Shown: positions 10,262 to 22,769, numbered from the stretch's first letter. The stretch is DNA of 64,000 nucleotides from Annulohypoxylon bovei var. microspora (GCA_022836615.1 MU405218.1:310001-374000); one strand, 5' to 3'. The notes: generated by a model not told the origin, from the letters alone. Program-made: numbers and translations.

Positions 10262-13200
10262 TTAGATGACGCCAGGAGGGGAGGGTGACTGAAAGAAATG
10301 GTAGAAAATAATCTAGTTAGCATTGACTTCACAAATTCCTCGAGAATGAGTAAGTTGGAATTGGTTCTCAGTATGTTTCATGCGCGCGCGACTCAAATTT
10401 ATCGAGGTCGCCGCTCGAGTATAAAAATTATTCGGGGACATGAGCGCGAGTGGGACGCGGGAAAAAAAAACAAGGACCTGACTCAATGACGACTTACATA
10501 GAGAAAAGATATAATTGGTCGTTGCAGGTTCATTTGACAGCGCTGTAGCCGTCAAACAAACGCGCTATTGCAGTAATTAAGAAAATAAGTTTGGCGTTGG
10601 GTGTAAAGAACTAAACACACGGAAGAGAAGGAAGAATCTCATCAAAAGGAAAGGTTGGTGTGAATGGGATTTTGCTGGATGATATTGGACTTTGGGGTGG
10701 AATAATAAAAATTGCTGGATCGTATTTTTTTCCTCTACTCTGCCATAATAGGACCCTAGCAGCTGCCCAGTTGGAGAGGCAAGCAGGGAAGGTTCCACTT
10801 GAGCAGGGTGTGGTGCGTGCATTAGCCCTATGCTAATGTCTCCGGCTCCTTCTTTTCCAGTTGGCCTTTGGGGTTACACTTCCATGGATTTCCAATCAAG
10901 TCAGTGGATCCGGAAAGTCTGTTAGTGTCGCTATTGCAAATGTCTATCCTCGCCTACTATACGAGCTAGAGCTATGAGGTAGTCACTACCAGCTACAGTG
11001 TTATTTCAACATATTTGCCATCCCATCTGAATTCTGTGACTCAGGCAACGAAATTACTAAAAGTTTCATACACGACACACACGACGTAACCCAAGGTAGG
11101 CTACAGCTTTTTGATAATGCAAGCTTCTCCAAAGTTGATATTGCCATTGTCGTCAACTAGAGGGGCAAATAATAGTATCAATGGATCTCAATATCAATAC
11201 CTACATACTACTATCTAACTACCTAGGTACATACAGTATGATATAGCAGGTAAGCAACTATACTGTAGGTATAGTAGTAGTAAGTCTATGAAAAGCCCTC
11301 GTCTCCATTCAAAGTAGGTACAGACCCAATATTAACACAGGGAACAAACTTAGACGAGGTCAATTCTTCACCGCAAAACCCATAACAATAGGCAGGCTAA
11401 CACGATCCTAGAATCATCACCTGCATTCACCATTTTGTGGAATATCTGTATGTGTGTATGTATTCCCCCCGCCCCCTCCAAAGGCCAGATCGTCACTACA
11501 TTTAAAAAGGTCCTCTCATGACGAAATCATATTATTGCCTGGCAGCCTGGAAGCTGTGGATGATGACAATTACGCTCTCAAAGCTACAAGTTACAGGCTA
11601 GATTTAGCTGAGAATAGCACGGACAAGAACTAGCAAAGCGGCGCGGCAGCTTCGGAAACAACCTTGCAAAGTTTTTCGTCGAGCTAAGAGAACAAACCGG
11701 GAGGATTAGGACGCGTGTAGGGGCACCGGGTCTATGGGGAACAAGTCTGATTCGTCTGAGCCTGGCCGAGATACCCAATGAAGTAACGCCCCCATCTTAG
11801 GTTGTGGGTAAAGCCGGAATCGCCATCCCAGCTTGTCGGGATTCGACGACACCCGCGCCCGTTCCTTCAGGCGCATCATAATATGTACAGCTCTACAGCA
11901 GGTACATACCTCCACTAGGTAGCTAACCTCCACATTATCTGTGCATAGCTGTGTACAGGTAAGCATGGATGTGCTATGGCAGCTCGAAGCTTTCGCGGAG
12001 AAATCTCATGATGTTGGCCTGGTACCCCAGGTTTTCCCCCTTCAAAGGGTCAAGGAGAACGGCATTGCAACTTGGCGGTGGCAATAAATAGGAACCCTTA
12101 AGATCAAAGCTCGCCGTTAGACCGTTAGATGAGAGATCCTAGTATCGCGAGATATCGGCGATCTGAATTAAGATTCATGCTACAAACGAGCCAAACCAAT
12201 AGGAGAGCTCGTCAAAAGGAAAATTCGACAATGAAAAGAAATACCCCACTAATGATACTCTAAAATCTTCCTCGGGTCTCAATTGCCCTATCGAATTTTC
12301 ATATTCGGGGTTCTTTTAAAATTTTCGAATTTTCGAATTTTGCCCACCGAGATTTCTGAGCGAGCACGCGACGCAACTATGCATTCGTTTGCTCCCGCGT
12401 CCCGTTGCCTCAAAGTAACCCACTAACAATTTAGACAACAATAACATCCATTCAGCCGCCTCGAGCCCTAATTCCTAAGTGGGCAAGAGGGGGGGAGAGG
12501 GAAAGGGGTCGCATAAGAGCTCACGGGGTCAACTTCAGCTTCCTGCCACGAAAATGCTCCGCGACGTCTCACCTCGTCAACATGCACCGCCTCGTGTCCG
12601 CGGGAATTGACAGGCGTGCTAACGTCCGAGTCCGAACCTAACCCCGGGTGCCGACGGACTGGCTATTGCTCCGCTATCCCGCTTACGTAAATTACCGACC
12701 TGGTAAGTATTCCAGGAGCTCATCCTCCGAGGTCGACCGGGTCATGGTTATCTGATGCGCATTAAAAAGATAATGAAGCCATCCATGTTAGCTCCGTCGT
12801 TAGGTACGTAAATAGCCATGACGATTGCTCAATTACAAGATCTGCCGAGTATTTCCTTGTTTATCGAAGTCACTCGCACAATGGTGTAAGCAATTTGCAT
12901 GACTCACACGCAGAACGCTGATGCACTGTAACAAAGATGGGATGGTTTGGTTTTCGGTATTATATCCGCGTTTCCTTAGGTTGCTTCTACTGTACCTACC
13001 TACCTACCGGCATGTGTTGTAAATCGTCGATCTCATACATTACTAGAGCATGTTTGCATACTTAGGCGTGCTTCACGAGGCTCAATTGCACTAAGCACCG
13101 CTAGCTCTACGTAGGATTATCGACTATTATCCAAACCACGTTTTATGTATGTACATAGACTCGTTCTTATCTGATCCACACTTATTGGGAAGGAAAAGGT

Positions 13201-13637
13201 ACAAACCAGTTGCGTAGGTATACAACATACTAGACCTATTCATAATCTTAATTGCCAATATAGAACATTATCAAATAGAAGAAAAGGTCTAGTAAACTAG
13301 CTCCATCATTAATTTTGTAGTTGCGTAGTCACCATAAACAGCAACTGAAGAAGACCGTCTCCCTGTAAGTTAAAAGGAATCATCCCTATTTTGAGCACAC
13401 ATCTCGCCACGGTTCTACCATCGATGAAGTGGTCGTATACAGACAGAACACCAAATTTTCATTATATCTAGCGTAGTGACATGATGTTGGAAATAGTAAA
13501 TATGATGCCCTACTACTATATTTCTGAATGATCACAACAGAGGCTGCTAACTCGGCTTATTTGACCAAATTTGCCATGGCGCCTTCTCTACTAACCCAAC
13601 TGGATCGACTATTTGCAGCTTCTTTTCGGGACTGTCT
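10262..13637. other. 3.4-kb gene-poor region
   Basis: No gene could be supported on either strand. The open frames present are under 90 codons and lack domain features. The region includes TACCTA/TAGGTA runs (about 11205-11260 and 12992-13008), an AATTTTCGAA-type inverted stretch at about 12290-12345, and long pyrimidine- or AT-rich tracts. The first few hundred bases are the PPR gene promoter. Confidence 0.5.
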
Positions 13638-15074
13638 TCATTTCTTCGAAAAGAAAGACATGATATTACCTTGACCCTTCGCCGCCGCCGCCGCCTTCTT
13701 CGACTTCGTAGCAGGTTCCGACTTGACCAGTTGGGCTTTCGGTTTAGCCGGAGGAGGCGCTTTCTCTTCTTCCGAGAACGACTCCCAGCCCTGTTCCTGT
13801 ATAGTCACAAGGTACCCTTTATCATCCATGACCTGCTTCTTCTTTGTGACGCGTCGTCTTCCCCTCCGCCGACCGTCACCCGTGCTTGACACTATCTCCG
13901 CGGGTTCTTCGGCCTTGGGCTCCGGTTCGGGTTCGGGTTCGGGCGGTTCTTCCTCCATAGGCTCCTCAGCCGGGCTTTCCGGTTTCTCGGGCTCCTCTTC
14001 ATCACTCTCTTCCATCATGCGACGGAGTTCAGCTTGGCGATTTACTCTTGATTGTCTGGCACTGCTCGACTCGTTCTTCGCCTCGGGCATCGGCTCTGCA
14101 TCATCTTCTCCATCGTCCGACAGAGCCATTTTCTGGTCTTCCTCGGCAGCTTTTGCCGCAGCGGTAGCTTTTGCGGTAGGTTTCTTGGGTCTAGCAGCAG
14201 CCTTGGCAAACATCTGCCCAATGCCTCCCGAAGAGCCTTGGCGCTTTAACGAAGCTAACTTTTTCGCGGTTGCAGTTGCCGGCCCCTTGGCTGCTTTTGG
14301 TTCCTCCTTCACCACGACAGGTTTTGACTCCTGCTTCGGTTCGGCCTTGGAAGCAGATGCACTAGTAACAGGCTTCGACACTGGCCCGCGGCGCTCCCTT
14401 CTGCGCACGTTGGGGTTAGCGATAGAACCGAAGTCCTTGCTTGAAGCCGGAACATCGCCCGCCGTCGATAATGCGAGGACCTGTCGAGCCGTGTCGGCCA
14501 GCAGCTGAAGATCCTTGAGCGGATGCGGGGCTAAACTGTAGACATGAATAGATGTGACCTCATCGTATTCTGTTAATGTATCTACTCCCTATTAGCAATA
14601 CTTATAACAAGGGTTGGAATACATATACCAACCTTGCAGTTGCTCCTCCTTGATTAGAGAGAGCGTGTAGGTGGGGACTTCGTCTGAGAAGGGCTCGTGT
14701 ATCTCTTCCGAATTTTGTGAACCGGTCATCTTTACATCCCCATCCTGCTCTTCTACCTTTTCTACCTTCTTCTTACGACCATACACGAGGTATGTAGCGT
14801 GAAGACTCCCTGGGCGTTTGTCATTCTGCCATTTATGAAACTCATATAGCATCCTGGGAAACCATTAGCTTTCTCCTGTTATCCAGTATGGAAAGAAGAA
14901 GTCATACTCTTTAGCAGTGTTGACATGAACCTTCAAGGCCCGGCTCAGAAGACGGTATGAGACCTTAGAAGAAACGTTTGTTAATGTGCGACTCGAATCC
15001 TAATGCACATCATAACTCACAAGCTGGTCCTCGGTGAGGATTTTCTGAGCTAGATATTGCTTATAGTCGTCCAT
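13638..15074 (-). CDS. POL32: DNA polymerase delta subunit Pol32/Cdc27 (POLD3)
   Basis: Four exons give 420 residues: 15074-15021, 14963-14908, 14853-14633 and 14569-13638. They join in frame and sum to whole codons. The N-terminal part (MDDYKQYLAQKIL, then SYRLLSRALKVHVNTAKEML) is the conserved winged-helix-like domain that binds the polymerase B subunit. The middle is long, acidic and Ala/Lys/Glu-rich. The C-terminus ends QGNIMSFFSKK, a PCNA-interacting peptide (Q-x-x-M/I-x-x-F-F) in the usual place for this family. Pol32 is the accessory subunit of Pol delta, also used with Pol zeta in mutagenic bypass and in break-induced replication. The last intron uses an acceptor at 14570 inside a stretch that looks open in one frame. 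It is divergent from RAD18, sharing a 508-base promoter. Confidence 0.9.
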
Positions 15075-15582
15075 ATTGATCAGTTGTTGAGAGGATTAAT
15101 AGATTAAATTAATCAATTTTCAACATGAACAAAATAGTTGCAATATGTCTCCTTCCTCTTGGGAGGTATTTAGAGCTTAGAAAATCATTGATGTGATTAT
15201 TATTAAGTTAAGGTAGAAAAGTTAGGAGATGCCCGTGCTAGATATGTATCTAGGGTGGTCGCGTCTGGAAAGAACGACGCGTTAAGTGGTGGGGCTAGGG
15301 GTATACACTACAGGGCAGGGGGCCAGTAACAGGGACTCAAATTTTAAGTGGTAAGCGCGTCGTCAAAGAGAGAGTCGCGACTCAATGATCTCATCACGCA
15401 TTCATAATTTAGACACAACACTAAATCTCCTTGTCTCATATCTAAAAGCTTTGTCGCCATATACAAATAGTTAACTTGCATATGTTTGCTACTACCGAAT
15501 CCTGGAAATTCTCGAGAATTAGGCTCATCAAAGCACTACATAACCACTCTAATAAGCGTACTAATCCTCCTTTCCCGATCCA
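15075..15582. promoter_or_regulatory. Shared divergent promoter of POL32 and RAD18 with MCB-type box
   Basis: 508 bases separate the two start codons. ACGCGT, the Mlu1 cell-cycle box bound by MBF-type factors at S-phase genes, lies at 15277-15282. Related CG-rich words lie nearby (GCGCGT about 15355-15360, TCGCGA 15375-15380). The motif is read directly; its activity is inferred from yeast and other fungi. Confidence 0.5.
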
Positions 15583-17220
15583 ATGAACGACAACGTCCTC
15601 GAGCCCTTTGACGATGTCGCCGACTCGACAGACTGGCTATCAACGCCGCTATCCGGCCTCGCTGCCGTGGAGGCCGCACTACGATGCGAAGTCTGCAAAG
15701 ACTTCTATAAGACACCGATGTTGACCTCTTGCAACCATACCTTCTGTTCTATATGCATCCGTCGCGCGCTTTCCAACGATGGCAAATGTCCCCTGTGTCG
15801 CACATCCGAACAGGAGATGAAGTTACGTAGCAATTGGTCTATGGAGGAGGTAGTCACGACGTTTACCAAGACCCGCCCGGACGTTCTGCTCTTCGCGAAG
15901 AAGTCACAAGACATGGCCGAGCCAATAAAAAGAAAACTAGAAGAGATAGAGGAGTTTCAGTCGGGTAGTCCGCCATCAAGCAAGAGGTTACGGTCTTCCG
16001 CAAGATTGAGCAAGTCGAGGAGCATGGAGATGACCTCCGAGATGGCGCGCTTAGAAGCCGACATCCCAGACCACGACCAAACTAATTTTGAACCCGACGA
16101 CGGGCTGGTTGCATGTCCTATTTGTTGGCAGCGCATGAAAGAAGTCCAGGTCGGCATGCACCTTGATACGTCCTGTCCGGGCGAACCCCGACGACAAAAA
16201 TCCCCTTCAAGGCAGCCCTCCCGTTCTACTAGCATACCGATCACTTCTTCCATATCATCTTCCAGAAAACCACCACCAAGAGACATCGAACGCTTGCCTG
16301 CAATAAACTACTCGATGCTCAGAGATCAACTATTAAAAAAGAAGCTATCGGAGCTAGGCATATCGACGACAGGGAGCCGGCAGATGCTAGAGAAGAGACA
16401 TAAGGAGTGGATGACGATATGGAACGCGAACTGCGACTCACAATACCCGAGGCGGAAGACGGAGCTACTGCACGATCTAGATGCATGGGAGCGTACGGTA
16501 GGCGCCAAAGCACCGATATCATCGAGGTCGCATAACCTAGGGGTGCAGATCAAAGACAAAGACTTCGACGGTGCGGCGTGGGCTGCCAGACACGATAATT
16601 CATTTAAAGATTTAATAGCCAACGCACGACGAAATAAAGTATTAGCGGAGCAGAAAGCTAGCGAAGGTGAAAACAGCACGGGAGAAGCACAGCAGACCAC
16701 CGATGCTGAAAATGGAGGAGAGAGAGTTAGGGAAGAGGAGAGAGTTAGGGAAGAGCCGCCTATCCCACAGCCGGATGCAGAGATGTCAGCTTCGTTAAGA
16801 TACTGGAAAGAACGGCAATTGCGGGAAGGTCTGGTCGATCCCACACTGACAACCGGAGTAATTGATTTAACAGGCGAATCGCCTTCCCCAAAAGTTATAA
16901 TGTCTAATCATTATGATCCGTTCGCGAAAGCCATCGCCGAGCAAGCGACTCAGGATAAGCGTGTTCATCCATGGATGAATAGTGTCGATACCCAAGCGGC
17001 GCCTTCTACAGAAGAATGGGTCAACGTAAACCGACCTACTGAGACCCGGAGCGAGACCAACGCTCGAACCAACATCTTGACGACTGCGGTAGCAGAGAAC
17101 GGCTTCAACAATCATCAGAAGGGTGAAGCCCACGCCGCCAACCCCCCCGCCGATTACGCCGTCGTTTATACCACCGATTATAGCGCCAGCGGATTCGAAG
17201 CGAGAAGACGATTGCTATAA
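15583..17220 (+). CDS. RAD18: E3 ubiquitin ligase Rad18 (post-replication repair)
   Basis: A single exon of 545 residues. Domains in order are: a C3HC4 RING at about residues 36-75 (CEVCKDF, CNHTFCSICI, CPLCR), a Rad18-type UBZ zinc finger at about 177-196 (CPIC, then HLDTSC), and a SAP DNA-binding motif at about 240-280 (LPAINYSMLRDQLLKKKL). This architecture is diagnostic of Rad18, which with Rad6 monoubiquitinates PCNA at stalled forks. The C-terminal third is low-complexity and acidic and contains a perfect 18-base tandem duplication (16720-16755). The neighbour in the opposite direction, POL32, acts in the same bypass pathway. Confidence 0.95.
   Translation: MNDNVLEPFDDVADSTDWLSTPLSGLAAVEAALRCEVCKDFYKTPMLTSCNHTFCSICIRRALSNDGKCPLCRTSEQEMKLRSNWSMEEVVTTFTKTRPDVLLFAKKSQDMAEPIKRKLEEIEEFQSGSPPSSKRLRSSARLSKSRSMEMTSEMARLEADIPDHDQTNFEPDDGLVACPICWQRMKEVQVGMHLDTSCPGEPRRQKSPSRQPSRSTSIPITSSISSSRKPPPRDIERLPAINYSMLRDQLLKKKLSELGISTTGSRQMLEKRHKEWMTIWNANCDSQYPRRKTELLHDLDAWERTVGAKAPISSRSHNLGVQIKDKDFDGAAWAARHDNSFKDLIANARRNKVLAEQKASEGENSTGEAQQTTDAENGGERVREEERVREEPPIPQPDAEMSASLRYWKERQLREGLVDPTLTTGVIDLTGESPSPKVIMSNHYDPFAKAIAEQATQDKRVHPWMNSVDTQAAPSTEEWVNVNRPTETRSETNARTNILTTAVAENGFNNHQKGEAHAANPPADYAVVYTTDYSASGFEARRRLL
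16720..16755 (+). repeat. 18-base perfect tandem duplication inside RAD18
   Basis: The unit GAGAGAGTTAGGGAAGAG occurs twice without a mismatch, giving ERVREE twice in the disordered C-terminal region. It stays in frame. This looks like a recent slippage or duplication event. Confidence 0.9.
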
Positions 17221-17442
17221 TCTTGCAGTGTCACGCTGATTATTATCTGGCCTAGATGATGGGCTAGGCTTGACACCCACAACACTACTAGGGGAAGAGA
17301 AGGACACGCCGACAGGCTAGACGGGGAGAGCAGAGCAGTAGATCTAGACGATTCGTCCAAAACGACAGTGATATAATAAAATACCTAGATTATATATTGC
17401 TTATCCCAAAAACGATCTGATATTAAATCATCATTAATAAAT

Positions 17443-18948
17443 TTACTCGGCCTTCTGCGCCACCTTCCCTGCCCCGTTATCATTCTTGATATGCATGTCC
17501 CCAAGCTCATTGGCAGTAGCAGTGACGGGCGTGATAGGCCTCGTGTCTTTCTCTGCGACCTGGCCGGGTATAGGTAAAGGACCCAGCTTCTCCAGCTCGG
17601 CCAGCCTGCGTCTTGTCTCCTCAGCTTCTCTCTCTTCTCGGGCCTCCCGCTTGATCCTCTCTGCTTCGTCATCCTTCTTCCGCTCCTCTGCTAGCAGGGC
17701 CTCGAATTCGTCGTCGACCTCCGTCTCATCGACAGTGGCGCCAGGTCCCGCTTCAGCGATGATGTTGCCCACTTCGTCCACTTCGCCAATCTGCTCGCGT
17801 AGGTTATCTAACACCTCGTCGACCTTGTCGGCGCTGCCCACTTGGGCGTTCAGGCTGCGAAGCGCGACCGTGCTTGACTGCATAACCTTCACCAGCTGGA
17901 CATTGTCAGCCGCCTGCTCGATCTTCGAGGCTACGTCTTCTAGTTGGCTGAGGGTGGCGTGGCGCCGCGATAGGTTCGTCTCGGCCAGCTTCTTTGACTT
18001 GAGGGCTGCTAACGCAGCAATCCGGTTCTTCCTGCGTACAGCATCTTGGGCGGCGACGTTTAATTCGTCGATACGATGGTTCAGAAGCTCAGTCTGTCGT
18101 GTTAAGTCCTCCATGAGTTCCTTTAGAGACGCGATCGCCGAGTCTTCCTCCGTAATAACCATGTCTTCCGTCTGGGAAGAGCTATTCCGAATCTTAATCG
18201 TGTTCCCGTCCGTAGCTAGTATATGCTTGTCCCGCGAGAGAAATTTCACCAATATCTCAAAGTCCGTCTCGGATAATTGTTGATTCTTCTCGAGTAAACC
18301 CTCAGCGAACGTCCGTCGGAAATGGGCCTTCGAAAAGCATCGCTCGAATGGCGATGTGCGGTCCGCAATCGCCTCGCCAAATGCCTTAGATACCACTTCT
18401 AGATTCTGCAATACTACAAATTGGCCCTTCGGTAGGTTGTCACCTGGTCCGCCTATCCCGACTTGCTGTAATCCCCACGACATGACTGCCCACGGTATGC
18501 TCCCCCACGATCGGTAGTATATACTCTCCTTAGCCTTAAGAAATTGTTGTGCCGGCATCATCTCTCTGTTCGCTATAGCCTCCTGCAAAACAGTTCCTAA
18601 CGCCAGCGGCCGTCCGAACTGCTTGCTCTCAAGGGAGCGTAAGAGAGAGTCGCTGTCTAAGTCGAGGATCAGGTGGTTCCGTGTAGTTGACTTAGACGGC
18701 GTGTAGCCGGCGAGCGCGGCAGAAGAGAGTCCCCGCTTCCATGCTGAGACGTTGGCGACAAAGCCATCGGGATTTAGGGTTCGCTGGGAGCGGAAGTCAG
18801 AGTAGAGAGCTGGCAGACGAGCTCTGTCGGCAGATTTCTTGTGTTAGAGCAGACATATCTTCGAGATCGCTGGGATAGAATGACAAATGGGTCTTTACCT
18901 TCTAAAGTTCTGGTCATGCTGTACTAGGTAGTTGAGAAGTTCACTCAT
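17443..18948 (-). CDS. CHM7: ESCRT-III-like SNF7-family protein, CHMP7/Chm7 type
   Basis: Two exons (18948-18899 and 18823-17443) give 476 residues. The join uses the GACAG acceptor at 18824, giving an N-terminus MSELLNYLVQ followed by RARLPALYSDFRSQR. The N-terminal half (to about residue 230) matches the winged-helix-like region of CHMP7. The second half is a long charged coiled coil of the Snf7 fold (about 240-420), with RKNRIAALAALKSKKLAE as its basic helix. Chm7/CHMP7 recruits ESCRT-III to the nuclear envelope for sealing and quality control. The C-terminal tail after about 420 is acidic and proline-containing. It ends 222 bases from RAD18, tail to tail. Confidence 0.75.
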
Positions 18949-19542
18949 GTTGAGGGCGGGATCAGACCAGATAGGAGACCTTGAGGTATGACAGTTTCAT
19001 AGATACGTGTGATACCGAAGGTCCTTGAGGTTTGTTTGTCGGTTTGAAAACAACGAACAGAGAGACGAGATCACATAATAAGTATTCCGTCAGTATCTAA
19101 ATGTCGGTGAGTACTGACGCACAATTCCTAGTGGAGGTCTACATAGGCAACAGAGTCGATGGTCTTTTAACACCTTGATTGTCAGTCAGAAGTTGTAGGT
19201 TGAAAGCCTAAGTTGGACCGTGTTTTTAGGGTGCTTAATGCTTATCAGCGCGACCCCGACGTCACAATAATCCTTGATAAGCCTTGTGGAGCCTAAACCG
19301 GGGTGCCGGGGTAGGTACGACATCCCCTAAACTTCAACCCTTGTAATTTCTGTTCGACGTCAATGACAACCTTCATCGTCTTTCTGAACGCTTAAACGTT
19401 TGAAGTACCGGGGTACACTAGTATTTCGGATAGGAAATTATTAACTCATAAGAAAACACTATCGGCTCTATACAGTTATAAAGTTGAATATTCAATATTA
19501 ACACCGTACCCTTTACATGATACATAGGTACATACCAATTCC
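18949..19542. other. Intergenic between CHM7 promoter and membrane-protein gene
   Basis: Contains the CHM7 upstream region. No further gene is seen. Confidence 0.55.
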
Positions 19543-20691
19543 CTATATATCGGTCCAGTTTTCATCCTTATGTACTTCACTTCCTAGGGTAAACTTGATC
19601 TTCGAATCGCCCTCTAATTCTGCGACGGGGACGCCGTGGGTCTCCACGGGACGTGACCGTCCATCTAGTTCGCGGATTGGAAACGGTGCTTCTAGCTCTC
19701 TACCCGCTGGGAATCCGTCTGCTTCGACCATCGGAGGGATATCCGGCTCTCCTACTATTATTTCAAGTAGTTGGTCGTCTGGAGACCTTACATCCTTCTT
19801 CCTCTTCCGTGCTCGTCGTCTCCATATTACGAATGCAACCGCGCCCGCCACAAAGAGGGCGCCAACGATTAGGCCGTTACTAAGACCAATTATCTGACCC
19901 ATCGACAGAGAACCCCCACTGTCCGACGTCGATGATGCCGATGATGAGGACGAAGCCATACCGGATATCACTAAGGAAGTTGTATCAGATATGACTAATG
20001 AAGTCGTGCTAGATGTGGTTGGTGAAGACGGAGAGGGTGTTGTTGCGATAGAAAGTGCCACACCTACAACATAAGTAGGTATCTACCGTAAAGAACTTGA
20101 AAAATATATGAAGACTTACCATAGCCACAACTATATCTTTGGAAACAAGTCAGGTTATCATTATTGCTGTACACGTAGGCTGAAGGCATCTGATAGCAGG
20201 TGAAATTCGAATAGCCATCACTTGCAGTCCCTGATATATCTCCATCTTTGCCTCCCTTCCCTATCTTAGCTGTGAAGTGCGTATCGGAGCCAGAGAAATA
20301 TGCCCATAAGTCCGAATTTAGCTGGGAATCAGATTGACCGCTTGTCATGACCTGCGCGGTCTCGGTAGGTGAGTCCTGCATGTTGTCCTTGTAGTACGCG
20401 GCTTCGGATACCATCTCATCGCCTTGGCCGCAGTCCGCCAATATCACATCTACCAATATTAGCAGTGCTCTAGAGTCAGTGTAGATTTGTGGATTATAGC
20501 AGTTCACGGCACGTTGTGGCATATATTGTACAAAGGGAAGATATGAAATAAGTCTTACGTTGATATGGATAAAAAGTGGATGGCGCGGGAAGACTATCTG
20601 CTTTGGCGGGCGAGGAGAGAAGGACGAAGGTGATAGCAGTATACAGGATAGCTATGTAGTAATTATCGAGGCATTTCGTTGCTCTTGCCAT
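19543..20691 (-). CDS. Single-pass membrane protein with Ser/Thr-rich ectodomain (unknown function)
   Basis: The first exon starts at 20691 and encodes a short basic N-terminus, then a hydrophobic signal sequence (about residues 11-30, YIAILYTAITFVLLSS). The second exon (roughly 20470-20115) encodes a Cys-containing ectodomain (LADCGQGDE, FTCYQMP, LTCFQRYSCGYG). The third exon (to 19543) starts with a Ser/Thr/Pro-rich stretch, then a transmembrane segment (GLIVGALFVAGAVAFVIW) with an RRRARKRKK stop-transfer and an acidic cytoplasmic tail. The last intron is clear (GTAAGT to TTGTAG). The first acceptor is ambiguous among three AGs between about 20420 and 20480. The layout resembles Mid2/Wsc-like wall-sensor or fungal Cys-rich membrane proteins, but no defining domain is visible. 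Confidence 0.65.
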
Positions 20692-22769
20692 TATGTGATA
20701 AGCTTAGAGCATTGAAGAAAATAAGAGAGGATATATTTACATTACATATTAAATCTACCGTAAGGTCCTAGAATAGCAAAAGGAAACATTCGCCAAATTA
20801 CCCCAACTTATTAAGAAAGAAGCAATAGAAATCGCTTGCAATCTGCGAGAGAAGCTGAACCAAAACAGGTTTTAGATATCACGGGAAAAGAGGCCCGGCT
20901 GGAGAGTGCCTTGGTCGATTAATTTTCAGACGCTCTTGCCAAGAGGTAGTAAAGGTATCGTGTTGAGGAGTTGAGGAGTTTTGGGTATTCGGAAACTTAG
21001 GTAGGTATGTTTCGCTTCACGCACTACATATTGCAATAATTAATCTGAGACAAATTTCTATGTAACATATAAAAGTAAGAATTACCATTACTGCCCTCTA
21101 AACCAATCAAATTAGTATACAGATATTCCTGCCGGTTTATATCTATATTTCCCGTCCCATCGATGTCGCCACATGATACTGAATTCCGCCCCCACGGCCA
21201 CACGTTAGTTCTATATTTGTCCTTGGAGTTATATCTACCTTGGTAGTGGTACAGGCGATGGGTATATATGACTGCGAGATCATTTGCTAGTGTAACCGAT
21301 TTATTTGGGATCGCTAATACCTAACTAACTAGGTAATAATCAACCATTGGATTGTCAAGGGTTGGAGTCTTTAGGTTACAGGATGAGAGGCAGTAGTAAG
21401 AGCTTCGCTGGTAGCTGTATAAACGTATGGCTAATGACGCTCAACCATTTCTTAGACTCCTAGGCCGATATCCCCTTTATATATACATCTAGCGTCCCCC
21501 TGTTCAGGAGCTCTTAGATTGCCTTCACTATTAGCCCCTGACTCTAGGCGCCTTCCTAGCCACCTAATATGATATTAGGCGATACCTATACCTACATTAT
21601 AAAATTTTAAAATAGCCTTTATCAGACTCCATGATATCTTAATTCAGTTACCTATTTTCTACCATATTTTAATTGTCCCCCTTTCTGTCACGCCTAACAC
21701 GTGTGCTCTACTTGAAATTTTGTAGACTAGTGTCACGATGCAAACCTAGCAGATAGAGAAACAACTATGTTGTTGCGCAAGGAGCTCTAACCCCTTGTGC
21801 CTACGGAATGTGGTATACATACACATCATGCCCTTTGTCTACTCTGTTCCAGGACTAACCCCAATGGTCCCCTAAGGGCTGAGCTCCCATCCTGCTGGGT
21901 CCCTGGTCCAAGCCTCAAGGCCATCCTCCCAAGGGGCGAGGCGTGGCAAGGCAAGGCAGAGAAGACCTCTGACAACTAGCTCATAACTAACCCCTTTTGA
22001 TAATAGCCCTCCTTGTACTTTAGAATACCGGAAGCAGATAACATCTTCCGTGGTCCTTATTAAGTTTCCCATTTTGGATATCAAGAGCGTTGATTTAGGA
22101 GTTTTCGGCGATAGCGACCCTAAGACCGGCGCCTTGCAGTTGATATGCTTAGGTAACTATGCCATTGGGTGGGCTGTCATCACATGTATTGGTTCCTACG
22201 TTATCAAGCACCGCTGGGTTTGGGTAGATGGCGTCAGCCTCTTAGAGGAATCCTCAGGAGATCTTGGTTACAACCGTACCCGTCGTTGTACTAGGAGTGG
22301 GGAATTTCTAACCCTAGCGTTGAGCTGGATTTCTAGAAAACAGACTAGCTATAGTGAGTAGAGCTATAAGAAACAATTGGCTCAGATAGCTTCTTAACGA
22401 TATGCTGGAGAAGGATCAATGTATTATTGGTCACCTGGATTGTATCGAAAAGGACCCTTCCTACGCGGGCAGTCAACGGCGATATGAATACCAAGGAATC
22501 AAGATCATCGAAGACAAGCACCCTTCAATACTGAGCCTAAGTAATGACTCAGCTTAGATGCTATAATATTGTATTTCAAGGCTCGAGTAGTTAGCTACAA
22601 GCATATAACGGCCTTAGGTTACGTTAACACCGTAGCCACGTAGGGGGACAAAATGAGTTTTAACACAATAATATAAATTAAATATGTGTTCCCCTTTCTT
22701 CGCCATTATATGCGGTTCAACATACCTACCTAGGTAGTTGAAGAATAAGCTACACCGACCCCAGCAACC
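20692..22769. other. 2.1-kb region without a supported gene
   Basis: Bases 21430-21690 are AT-rich with a degraded look. Bases 21797-22545 are GC-richer and hold several short open frames on the plus strand (21797-21979, 22050-22361, about 22400-22550) that do not join into a recognisable protein. They may be a relic gene or element. Confidence 0.4.

Noticed and set aside
13723..14508. 261-codon plus-strand frame antisense to POL32
   Set aside because: Ser/Ala-rich mirror of the acidic, low-complexity Pol32 coding sequence. No start context or domain.
17486..18283. 265-codon plus-strand frame antisense to CHM7
   Set aside because: Ser/Arg-rich shadow of the coiled-coil codons in the real gene.
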